Origin: Streptosporangium sp. NBC_01756
Lineage (GTDB): Bacteria > Actinomycetota > Actinomycetes > Streptosporangiales > Streptosporangiaceae
DNA length: 64,000 nt
Reading direction: 5' to 3'
Assembly: GCF_035917975.1 (NCBI RefSeq)
Contig: NZ_CP109130.1
Span: 5,766,001-5,830,000, forward strand
Made by a program: the position numbers and the translations under genes. Positions within the stretch are counted from its first letter, which is position 1. Each line of letters opens with the position of its first letter. The notes below the pieces were generated by a model. It was given only the letters and a program-made list of their open reading frames with translations. It did no database searches and was not told the origin of the DNA. Of this stretch, positions 49,336 to 56,956 are shown one piece after another.

Positions 49336-50265
49336 TCAGATCGATGTCGGCGCCTCATCGAGGTCTCCCTGTTCCGGCGTGGACCTCGGCTGCCGGAGAC
49401 CGGGTCGGATCGCCGAGGTCAGGGCGGTCAGCAGGGCGGTGGTCGCCGGGGGGACGGGGGGCCCGCCGTAGGTGGCGGCGTAGACCTGGCGGATCGAGCC
49501 GGGCAGTTCGACCGCGTTGACCTTCGGGTGGCGGTGGGCCCGCAGGGCGAGGCCGGGCAGGGTCGTCACTCCGATCCCCGCCGCCACCAGGGACTGCACG
49601 GCGACGATGTCGTCGGTGGTGAAGCAGATCTCCGGCTCGAACCCGGCCCGGCCGCACAGGTCGAGCAGGTGGCTCCGGCATCGGTCGCAGCCGCCGATCC
49701 AGCGGCTGTCGCGGTGCGACGCGAGGGTGCCGGTCCGGCCGGAGGTGACCAGGTAGCTGGGGTCGTCCATCAGGTGGAGCAGCCGGATGCCGTCGTCCTC
49801 CGGCTCGGTGTCGTCGTAACGGAAGACCACGGCCACGTCCACGTAGCCGGCGCGGAGCATGCGCAGGGCCTCGGGCGGTTCGGTCTCGGTCAGGCGCAGC
49901 TCCAGGCCGGGGTGGTCCCTGGCGAGCAGGGCGGCGGCCTCCGGAACGAACGTGCTCAGGGCCGAGGGGAAGGCGGCCAGCCGGGCCCGGCCCGCGCGCA
50001 GCCCCACGTGCGCGGAGAGCTCGGCCGAGGCGGAGTCGATGCGCCCGATGATCTCGGTGGCCCGTTCCGCCAGCATCCGGCCCGCTTCGGTGAGCCGGAT
50101 GCCCCGGCCCACCCGCTGGATCAGCTTGGCTCCGGTCTCGGCCTCAAGCTTGGCCAGGTGGTGGCTGACCGAGGGCTGGGAGTAGTGCAGCTCCCTGGCC
50201 GCCGCGGTGACCGATCCGTGCCGGGCGACGGCGGCGAGCACGCGGAGCCGTACGACATCGAGCAT
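49336..50265 (-). CDS. LysR-family transcriptional regulator
   Basis: The 309-residue regulator has an N-terminal winged helix (RLRVLAAVARHGSVTAAARELHYSQPSVSHHLAKLEAETGAKL) and a type 2 periplasmic-binding-like effector domain from about residue 88. It is divergent from a cysteine-dioxygenase-like gene with under 80 bases between starts, so it most likely regulates that gene and itself. The Cys pair in GGCDRCRSHLLDLCG of the effector domain might sense thiols or oxidants; this is a guess. Confidence 0.9.
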   Translation of the reverse strand: MLDVVRLRVLAAVARHGSVTAAARELHYSQPSVSHHLAKLEAETGAKLIQRVGRGIRLTEAGRMLAERATEIIGRIDSASAELSAHVGLRAGRARLAAFPSALSTFVPEAAALLARDHPGLELRLTETEPPEALRMLRAGYVDVAVVFRYDDTEPEDDGIRLLHLMDDPSYLVTSGRTGTLASHRDSRWIGGCDRCRSHLLDLCGRAGFEPEICFTTDDIVAVQSLVAAGIGVTTLPGLALRAHRHPKVNAVELPGSIRQVYAATYGGPPVPPATTALLTALTSAIRPGLRQPRSTPEQGDLDEAPTSI

Positions 50266-50274
50266 GTATCAAGG

Positions 50275-50288
50275 TTATCTATGAATAA
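50275..50288. promoter_or_regulatory. LysR-type box in the divergent promoter
   Basis: TTATCTATGAATAA is an inverted TTAT/ATAA pair close to the T-N11-A pattern of LysR sites, located between the two divergent start codons. Confidence 0.4.
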
Positions 50289-50339
50289 GCGGGGGGATAG
50301 GCATTAGACGTTATGGATGGCCCGGCGCACCCTGGACGT

Positions 50340-50864
50340 ATGGAAACCACGACACTCACCCGCCCCGGTCTGGCGGAACTGGTCACCGGGGTCCGGGAGC
50401 TGACCGGCCGGTCCACCGCTCCGAGGACGACGGCCTTCGCCGTGGCCGACCTGCTGCGTGAGCGGCTGCCCTCCCCGGAGATCCTCACCGAGGAGGAACG
50501 CCTCGGAGACCCCGCCCACTACGTCGGCCACACCCTCCACACCGAGGCAGCCTTCTCGATCCTCGCCGTGGTCTGGCGGCCCGGCCAGGAGACCGTGATC
50601 CACGACCACATCGCGTGGTGCGCGTTCGGGGTCCTGCAAGGGGTCGAGTACGAGACGCTCTACCGCCTCGACGGCGACCACCTGACGGAGATCGGCCGGA
50701 CGGCCGGTCAGGTGGGAGAGGTCAGCGGCTTCGCCCCGCCCGGAGACATCCACCGGGTGCGCAACATCGGCGACGACACGGCGATCTCCCTGCACATCTA
50801 CGGCGCCGACCTCGGCACCGCCCCGAGCAGCGTCCGCCGCGTCTACGACCTGCCCGTCCGCTGA
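50340..50864 (+). CDS. Cysteine dioxygenase-like cupin
   Basis: Bacterial cysteine dioxygenases oxidise cysteine to its sulfinate with a three-His iron centre. The 174-residue protein has the cupin motifs VIHDHIAWCAFGVLQG (His ligands) and PPGDIHRVRNIGDDTAISLHIYG (third His and the later conserved Tyr region). The start may be ATG 50340 (METTTLTRPG) or ATG 50313; neither has a strong ribosome site. It sits divergent from a LysR regulator and probably detoxifies or catabolises cysteine or a related thiol. Confidence 0.82.
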   Translation: METTTLTRPGLAELVTGVRELTGRSTAPRTTAFAVADLLRERLPSPEILTEEERLGDPAHYVGHTLHTEAAFSILAVVWRPGQETVIHDHIAWCAFGVLQGVEYETLYRLDGDHLTEIGRTAGQVGEVSGFAPPGDIHRVRNIGDDTAISLHIYGADLGTAPSSVRRVYDLPVR

Positions 50865-50985
50865 GCTCCACGCCCGGTCGGTCAGCGGTCGGCCGGCCGG
50901 ATGTGAAATGCGGTGCGCCCACGGGTAAGGGGCTCGATCGCCCGGAGGCCGCGCCGGTCGAGCAGTATCGTGATGCTCCACCGGA

Positions 50986-51732
50986 TCAGCTCTCGATCCC
51001 GGGCTTCCTGTCCCGGTTGAGGCTCTCCTTGATGGCCTCCAGGCGGGCGGCGCCCTCGACGTCGATGGCGGCGCGCTCGACCTCGATCATCCGGGCCTCC
51101 ACCGAGTTGGAGGTCAGCTCGGCCTCACCGAGGGCGCGGGCGTAGCGCTTCTCGATCTTCTCGCGGACCTGGTTCATGGTCGGGGTGTCCCCGGCGGGAG
51201 CGAGCCCGGACAGGTCGCCCATGGCCTTGTTGAGCTGCTCCTGCATCTTGGCCTGGTCGAGCTGGGAGAGCAGGCGCATCCGCTCGGCGATCTTTTTCTG
51301 CAGGGCCATGGCGTTGTTCTCGACCGCCGCGCGGGCCTGGGCCGAGGACTGCCTGGCCCGCTCGTGCATCAGCTGGGCGTCCTGCATCGCGGTCTCGGCC
51401 GCCACCAGCCGGGAGGCGAAGGCGCGGGCCGAGTCCTCGTAGGACAGCGCCTTGCGCTCGTCGCCGGCGGCCCTCGCCTGCTCGGACAGCAGGACGGCCT
51501 GGCGGGCGTTGGCCTGGAGCTTCTCGGTCTCCTCCAGCGAGCGGGTGAGCTTCATCTCCAGCTCACGCTCGTTGCCGATGACCGCGGCGGCCTGCTGGGA
51601 CAGCCGCTGGTGCTGCTCCTTGGCCTCCTGGATGGCCTGCTCGATCTGGACCCGGGGGTCGGCCAGCTCGTCCAGCCGGCCGGACAGGGCGAAGACCAGG
51701 TAGCGCCAGGCCCTGCGGATGACCTTGAACAT
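50986..51732 (-). CDS. pspA: PspA/IM30 membrane-stress protein
   Basis: The 248-residue protein is almost wholly alpha-helical coiled coil, with an N-terminal amphipathic segment (MFKVIRRAWRYLVFALSGRL) that binds membranes, as in PspA/Vipp1. DPRVQIEQAIQEAKEQHQ and LQKKIAERMRLLSQLDQAKM are typical. ATG 51732 follows AAGGAG; a longer frame crosses the preceding gene. It is the last gene of an operon with a helical membrane protein and a solute-binding/VWA protein. Confidence 0.9.
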   Translation of the reverse strand: MFKVIRRAWRYLVFALSGRLDELADPRVQIEQAIQEAKEQHQRLSQQAAAVIGNERELEMKLTRSLEETEKLQANARQAVLLSEQARAAGDERKALSYEDSARAFASRLVAAETAMQDAQLMHERARQSSAQARAAVENNAMALQKKIAERMRLLSQLDQAKMQEQLNKAMGDLSGLAPAGDTPTMNQVREKIEKRYARALGEAELTSNSVEARMIEVERAAIDVEGAARLEAIKESLNRDRKPGIES

Positions 51733-51742
51733 GGGGGGCTCC

Positions 51743-52477
51743 TTAGCGATCCAGCGCGTCGCGAGTGATCTGTTCGGTTTCGTGCAGGCCCTGGCGGACC
51801 CCTTCGAGGTTGTCCGCGAGCTCGTCGAGCACCCGGGTCGGCTCCAGCGCTCCGGTCGCCGACATCGCCGACAGCTCCACCACCCGGGCGACGAGCTCCT
51901 CGATGCTGATCGTGCTCGACTCCATCCGGGCGAGCACCCGCTCCCTGGTCTCGGCCAGCCGGTCGGCCACGGCCTGCTGGGAGGCGAGCGAGGCGAGAGC
52001 GCGGTCGAGGTCGCCGACCAGCTCCTTTTTCGCCCCCTTCCGGGCACGCGTCAGCCGCGCGTGCTCCTGCCTGAGCCGGTCGAGGTCGAACCGGGCGAGC
52101 GCGGTGCCGGTCAGCGAGGCCTGCTCGGCCAGGCGCTCCAGGGTGGCCGTCGAGTCGTCCACCTGGGGGCGCATCAGCGCGATCCGCTCGGCCAGCGGGC
52201 CGTGCCCCATGGAGGCGCTCAGCTCACCGAAACCGCGCGCGGCCGAACCGGCCCGCCGCAGCCAGGAGGCCTCCTGGCTGCCCGGCGTGACGACCCGGGC
52301 GGTACGGCCGTCGCCCCGCCCCTGGACGGCGGCGGTGGCCGCCTTGGCCAGCCAGACGGCGACCCCGACGAGCCCGGCGGCGGCCGGGTGCACGCTGACC
52401 GCCCAGGCGGCGCCCCCGGCGGTCGCGCCGAGCAGCAGACCCCATGGGTCACGTAATTCCTCGAAAAATCGGGACAT
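51743..52477 (-). CDS. Helical membrane-anchored protein between VWA and PspA genes
   Basis: This 244-residue protein has two short hydrophobic segments near the N-terminus (about 12-45) and then a long coiled-coil rich region (LRQEHARLTRARKGAKKELVGDLDRALASL). I recognise no named family, but such proteins occur beside PspA in actinomycetes. ATG 52477 overlaps the stop of the VWA gene (TGATG). It may link the PspA scaffold to the membrane. Confidence 0.7.
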   Translation of the reverse strand: MSRFFEELRDPWGLLLGATAGGAAWAVSVHPAAAGLVGVAVWLAKAATAAVQGRGDGRTARVVTPGSQEASWLRRAGSAARGFGELSASMGHGPLAERIALMRPQVDDSTATLERLAEQASLTGTALARFDLDRLRQEHARLTRARKGAKKELVGDLDRALASLASQQAVADRLAETRERVLARMESSTISIEELVARVVELSAMSATGALEPTRVLDELADNLEGVRQGLHETEQITRDALDR

Positions 52478-54294
52478 CAGAAGTTGGATACCACCGCGGT
52501 GAACACCTGGTCGATACTTCCGGGCTGCCGGGAGTCGTAGGCGGCCGCGTCGGTCGTCTCGGAGATCTGCCGGAGCACCTCGAGATCGGCGTCCTGACCG
52601 TAGGCGATGGTGAACATCCGCACCGACTCCTCGGCTGACTCGGCGCGCAGGTCGGGCAGGAGGTTCGCCAGCGAGACGCTGTCGGTGTCCTCGTTCTTGC
52701 CGTCGGTCAGGAAGACCACCGCGTTGATCGCGTCACCGCTGTGCCGGTCGCGCACATGCCGATAGGCGGCGAGCGAGGTGTCGTAGAGGCCGGTCCCGCC
52801 GTCGGGGGTCAGGCCGTTGATCCTGGCCTTCAGCCTTTTGCGCTGGGCGTCGTCCACGGGGCCCAGCGGAGCCAGCTCCAGGTGGTCCTTGTCACCGTCC
52901 CGCTTGGTGGAGAACATCCACAGCCCGACCTTGTCGTGCGGTCCGAACTGGGGCAGCGCGTTGATCGCGGCCTGTTTGGCCAGGTCCAGCTTGCTCTCGC
53001 CGGTGCCGGGCACGTCGGCGCCCATCGAGCCGGAGACGTCGATCACCATGAGCACGTTCGCGGGCTTGCGCAGGTCGGACCAGCTGGAGAGCACCTTGTC
53101 CAGCACGTTGGGGGCGGGCGGGCTGAGCGTCGTCTCCGGCTCGGCGGGGAGCAGGCCGTTCGCCTTGGTGATCAGCTTGCCGGCCTTCCCCTCGTACGAC
53201 CGGAAGGCCGCGTCGGCGAACCGTTGCTGCTGCTCCGGAGCCTGCAGGTAGGCCAGGAAGTCGGCGGCCACCTTGCGCTTGGCGTCGTCCACCCACGGCG
53301 CGGTCAGCACGGCGTAGGGGTTGTCGGAGGAGAGCGTGCCTTCTTTGGGGTAGATCGCCACCAACGGCACCTTCGGCTTGCCGTGCTTGCCCAGGGTGCC
53401 GGGGTCACCCGTCGGGTTGCCCTGGTTGTAGTCCCAGACCGACTTCTCCTCCACGGCCACCGCGGAGATGTAGCTCAGTCCCGCTCCCGCGTCGTCGGCC
53501 CGCTGCAGATTCGACAGGAACGTCAGCGTCGTGTCGCCGTAGTGCACGATCGAGCGTTCCACGCCCCGCACGAACTCCCGGGCCCCGGCATCGGCCACGT
53601 TCCGCTCCGACAGGTCGCCGGAAAGGCCGGTGGCGGCGAAGTAGGCGCCGACGGTGGCGTTGAGGCCGCTGGTGGAGAAGTTGGGGTTGGTCTTGCCCAG
53701 CCGGAACCGGCCCCACTCCGGATGGTCGTACTTGGCCCAGGAACCGGCCGACAGGTCGAGCAGGTCGGACCAGCCGAGTTTCTTGCCCGGCCAGCCCAGT
53801 GCCTCGGCCATCGGCTTGGGCATCGCGATGACCAGGGGCGTCTTGGCGATCGACGGGTTCTCCGGCGCGACCAGGGAGCCGGTGTCGTTCCCGGTGGCAC
53901 GCTGCTGGAGCAGGGTGACCCAGCCGCTGCTGGCCGGCGACCAGACGTCCGGCCGGGGCCCGTCCTGGCGCTCGTCCCAGCCGCGGGCGAGCGCCTGCAT
54001 CGCCCCGCCGCTGGCCTTGGTCTCGACGACGACGTCGGCGCAGCGCCCGCCGACCTCCCGGCCGTTGTAGCCGGCCGCGAGCTCCCGGAGCAGCTCGGCC
54101 TTCTCCGACGACGCGGCCACGGTCAGGGTGGTCCCGCCGTCCCCGCAGGCCTTGGTCTGTTCCGCCCCCTGCCGCCGGGACGGCTCGGTGCCCCCCATGT
54201 ACAGCCGCAGACCGACGATCAGCGCTCCGGCGAGAATGATCGCGATGACGAACGGGGCGAAGTTCCTGCGCCGTCGCTGCGGCTGCTCGTACAA
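52477..54294 (-). CDS. Membrane-anchored solute-binding/VWA fusion protein (copy 1)
   Basis: The 605-residue protein has a signal anchor (about 10-32), a periplasmic-binding-like region (about 45-375; LTVAASSEKAELLRELAAGY, GKTNPNFSTSGLNATVGAYF) and a C-terminal von Willebrand A domain with an intact metal site: DVSGSMG, the Thr in GGTGLYDTS and the Asp in VFLTDGKNED. It is likely displayed outside the membrane to bind a ligand or protein partner. It resembles the next gene upstream over its full length, implying tandem duplication, and is translationally coupled to the PspA-linked gene. Confidence 0.88.
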   Translation of the reverse strand: MYEQPQRRRRNFAPFVIAIILAGALIVGLRLYMGGTEPSRRQGAEQTKACGDGGTTLTVAASSEKAELLRELAAGYNGREVGGRCADVVVETKASGGAMQALARGWDERQDGPRPDVWSPASSGWVTLLQQRATGNDTGSLVAPENPSIAKTPLVIAMPKPMAEALGWPGKKLGWSDLLDLSAGSWAKYDHPEWGRFRLGKTNPNFSTSGLNATVGAYFAATGLSGDLSERNVADAGAREFVRGVERSIVHYGDTTLTFLSNLQRADDAGAGLSYISAVAVEEKSVWDYNQGNPTGDPGTLGKHGKPKVPLVAIYPKEGTLSSDNPYAVLTAPWVDDAKRKVAADFLAYLQAPEQQQRFADAAFRSYEGKAGKLITKANGLLPAEPETTLSPPAPNVLDKVLSSWSDLRKPANVLMVIDVSGSMGADVPGTGESKLDLAKQAAINALPQFGPHDKVGLWMFSTKRDGDKDHLELAPLGPVDDAQRKRLKARINGLTPDGGTGLYDTSLAAYRHVRDRHSGDAINAVVFLTDGKNEDTDSVSLANLLPDLRAESAEESVRMFTIAYGQDADLEVLRQISETTDAAAYDSRQPGSIDQVFTAVVSNF

Positions 54295-54367
54295 CCCGGC
54301 CTCCCGGTGTGTCAGTACTTATCCGACGAACGAGCCCCTGCCGGAGTTCGCCGCTACCGGAAAGCGT

Positions 54368-56155
54368 TCAGAAGTTGGAGATCACGCTGGTGAAGACCTG
54401 GTCGATGGTGTCCGGCCGGGAGGAGTCGTAGGCGGCCCCGTCGGTGGCCTCGGCGATCTTCTTGAGCACGCTCTGGTCGGCGCCCTCGCCGTAGCCGATG
54501 GTGAACAGGCGCACGTCGGAGTTGAGCCTGCGGAGCAGGTTGTCCAGATCGCTCCCGCCGGTCTTCTCGTTCTTGCCGTCGGTGAGGAAGACCACCGCGT
54601 TGATCGCCCCGCTGTCCCTGGCTCCGCGCATCCGCTCGACGGCCGCCAGCGTGGTGTCGTAGAGGCCGGTGCCGCCCCCCACGGTCAGCCCGCCGAGCTG
54701 GTCGCGGAGCGCCTTTCCGGACTTCGCCACTGTGTCGATCGGGACCAGCTCCCGGTAGTCGAGGTCTCCGTCCTGCGCGGTGGAGAAGGCCCACAGGCCG
54801 ACCTTGTCGTCTGCACGGAACTGCGGCAGCGCGTTGATCGCCGCCTTCTTGGCCAGCTCCAGACGGGTCTCGCCGGTGCCCGTCGCCTCCTCCTCCATCG
54901 AACCGGACTTGTCCACCACGATCAGCACGTTTGCCCGCTTGCGCAGCTCCGACCAGCTCCGCAGCACCTTGTCCAGGACGGCCGGGGTGGGCGGGCTGAG
55001 CGTGGTGATCTTCGCGTCGGGGACGACGCCGTTCTTCTCGACGGCCTGCGGGCCGGTTCTGCCGTCGAAGGTGCGGTAGCCGTACTCCTGGAACCTCGCC
55101 TGGACCGGGCCGCTGTGCAGGTAGGTCAGGAAGTCGTCGGAGACGGCCTTGCGGGCCTGGTCCATCCAGGTCAGCGGGACGTAGGGGTGATCGGAGAAGA
55201 GGGTGCCCTCCTTGGGGTTGACGGCGACGAGCGGGGTCCGCGGCGGGGCGTGCTCGCCCAGGGTGGCCGGGTTTCCCGAGGGGTTGCCCCGGTTGTAGTC
55301 GGTGACCGAGTTCTCCTCGACGGTGATCGCCGAGATGTAGGCCATCGCCTCGCCCCGGTCGTCGGCCCGCAGCAGGTTGCCCAGGAACGTCATGGAGATG
55401 TCGCCGTAGTGCACGATCGACTGCTCCACGCCCCGCACGAACGACCTGGTCCCGCTGTCGGCCACGTCTCCCGAGGTCAGGTCGGAGGTGGTGCCGGTGG
55501 CGGCGAAGTAGGCGCCGATGGTGGCGTTCAGGCCGCTGGTGGAGAAGTTGGGGTTGGTCTTGCCGAGCTTGAACTGGCCCCACTCGGGGTGGCCGTACTT
55601 CGCCCACCCCTTCGGATCGGACGCCAGCCCGGCCAGCTCCGCCCAGCCGATCGCCTTGCCCGGCCAGCCCAGCGCCTCGGCCATCGGCTTGGGCATCGCG
55701 AAGACCAGCGGCGCGGTCACGATCGGGACGGGCTTGCCGTCGGCGACCGGCACGGTGCCGTCGACGCCTCCCGCCTGCTGACGCAGCAGCGTCACCCAGG
55801 CGGAGGCGGCGGGGGACCAGACGTCCGGCCGCTTTCCGTCGGTGTCCTTCCACCCCTTGGCCAGCGCTCGCATCGCGGTGCCCGAGTTGGCCTCGTCGAT
55901 GACCACCTCGGCGCAGCGCCCGCCCACGGTCCGGCCGCTGTAGTCCTTGGCGACCTCGCGCAGGATCCAGATCTTGTCCTGGGAGGACGCCACCCGGAGC
56001 GTCACCGACTCACCCGAGCAGGCGCTGGTCCTGCCCTCCTCCCCTCCGCTGCGGCCGAAGAACCAGCGCAGTCCGGCGATCAGCGCGATGGCCAGGATCA
56101 CGGCGAGGACGTAGGGCAGGACTCGCCTGCGGGGTCGTGCGGGGGAATAGGCCAC
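54368..56155 (-). CDS. Membrane-anchored solute-binding/VWA fusion protein (copy 2)
   Basis: This 595-residue paralogue has the same order: signal anchor (about 12-30), binding-protein region (VTLRVASSQDKIWILREVAKDY; GKTNPNFSTSGLNATIGAYF) and VWA domain with DKSGSME, GGTGLYDTT and VFLTDGKNEK. The metal-site residues are all present. It lies 73 bases upstream of copy 1 on the same strand and probably heads the operon. Divergence is moderate, so the duplication is not recent. Confidence 0.88.
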   Translation of the reverse strand: MAYSPARPRRRVLPYVLAVILAIALIAGLRWFFGRSGGEEGRTSACSGESVTLRVASSQDKIWILREVAKDYSGRTVGGRCAEVVIDEANSGTAMRALAKGWKDTDGKRPDVWSPAASAWVTLLRQQAGGVDGTVPVADGKPVPIVTAPLVFAMPKPMAEALGWPGKAIGWAELAGLASDPKGWAKYGHPEWGQFKLGKTNPNFSTSGLNATIGAYFAATGTTSDLTSGDVADSGTRSFVRGVEQSIVHYGDISMTFLGNLLRADDRGEAMAYISAITVEENSVTDYNRGNPSGNPATLGEHAPPRTPLVAVNPKEGTLFSDHPYVPLTWMDQARKAVSDDFLTYLHSGPVQARFQEYGYRTFDGRTGPQAVEKNGVVPDAKITTLSPPTPAVLDKVLRSWSELRKRANVLIVVDKSGSMEEEATGTGETRLELAKKAAINALPQFRADDKVGLWAFSTAQDGDLDYRELVPIDTVAKSGKALRDQLGGLTVGGGTGLYDTTLAAVERMRGARDSGAINAVVFLTDGKNEKTGGSDLDNLLRRLNSDVRLFTIGYGEGADQSVLKKIAEATDGAAYDSSRPDTIDQVFTSVISNF

Positions 56156-56238
56156 CGGCTGATCGTAGGAACAACCGAATTACCCGGACAAGGGGTATGC
56201 CGTTTCCTGCGGACCCATCGCCCGCCGGAGGAAACGGC

Positions 56239-56940
56239 CTAGCCGGACACCCGCCGGTGCAGGAGATCGACGAGGGTGGCGTGGAGCTGCTCGATCGGGC
56301 GGTCCGGATGCAGCGCCCGGCGTTCGATCGAGACGGTCAGCACCATGCCGAACACGGCCGTCGCCGCCGTATCCACATCCAGGTCCTCCCGGATCGCGCC
56401 CTCGGTCACGGCCCGCCCCAGCACACCGGCGTAGACGCCCAGCGCCTGCTCGCGCAGCCTGGCCACCGCGTCCTGCCAGGCCGTACGCCACATCTCGGCG
56501 AGCAGCACCCGGGCGAACGCGCCGTACTCCTCGAAGAACCGGAGCTGCGCCATGACCACCGAGTCGAGGGCGTCCAGCGCGGGCTGCCCGGTGTCCGCCT
56601 CGCCCAGCGCGCCGGCCAGCCGTGCTATCCCGTGTTCGAGCAGCGCGGCGAAGAGCGCCTCCTTGCTACCGAAGTTGTAGAACACGGTGCCCTTGGCCAC
56701 TCCGGCGCGTTCGGCGATCGCGTCCACCGTGGCGGCGGCGTATCCCTGCTCCGCGATCACCTCCACCGCCGCCGTGAACAGCCTGAGCCTCGTCTCGGCC
56801 CGGCGGCCGTCCCCCTTCTTCGCGCCCGCGCCCGCCTTCTTCGCGCCCGCGCCGGCTCCCGGCCGGTCCCGCTCCGCGCCCGCATCGGCCCCTCGCCGGT
56901 CCCGCTCCGTGTCCGCGGCTCCGGTCCGCTCTTCCCTCAT
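56239..56940 (-). CDS. TetR-family regulator of the YhgE operon
   Basis: The 233-residue protein has a repetitive charged N-terminal extension (units like GAGAKKAGAGAKKG), then the TetR helix-turn-helix (TAAVEVIAEQGYAAATVDAIAERAGVAKGTVFYNFGSKEAL) and a helical ligand domain. It lies 16 bases after the YhgE-like gene, in the same direction, so it closes that operon and probably represses it through the operator at 59960-59973. ATG 56940 was chosen; TTG 56949 is possible. Confidence 0.88.
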   Translation of the reverse strand: MREERTGAADTERDRRGADAGAERDRPGAGAGAKKAGAGAKKGDGRRAETRLRLFTAAVEVIAEQGYAAATVDAIAERAGVAKGTVFYNFGSKEALFAALLEHGIARLAGALGEADTGQPALDALDSVVMAQLRFFEEYGAFARVLLAEMWRTAWQDAVARLREQALGVYAGVLGRAVTEGAIREDLDVDTAATAVFGMVLTVSIERRALHPDRPIEQLHATLVDLLHRRVSG

Positions 56941-56956
56941 AGGAGGCAACCGTAGA

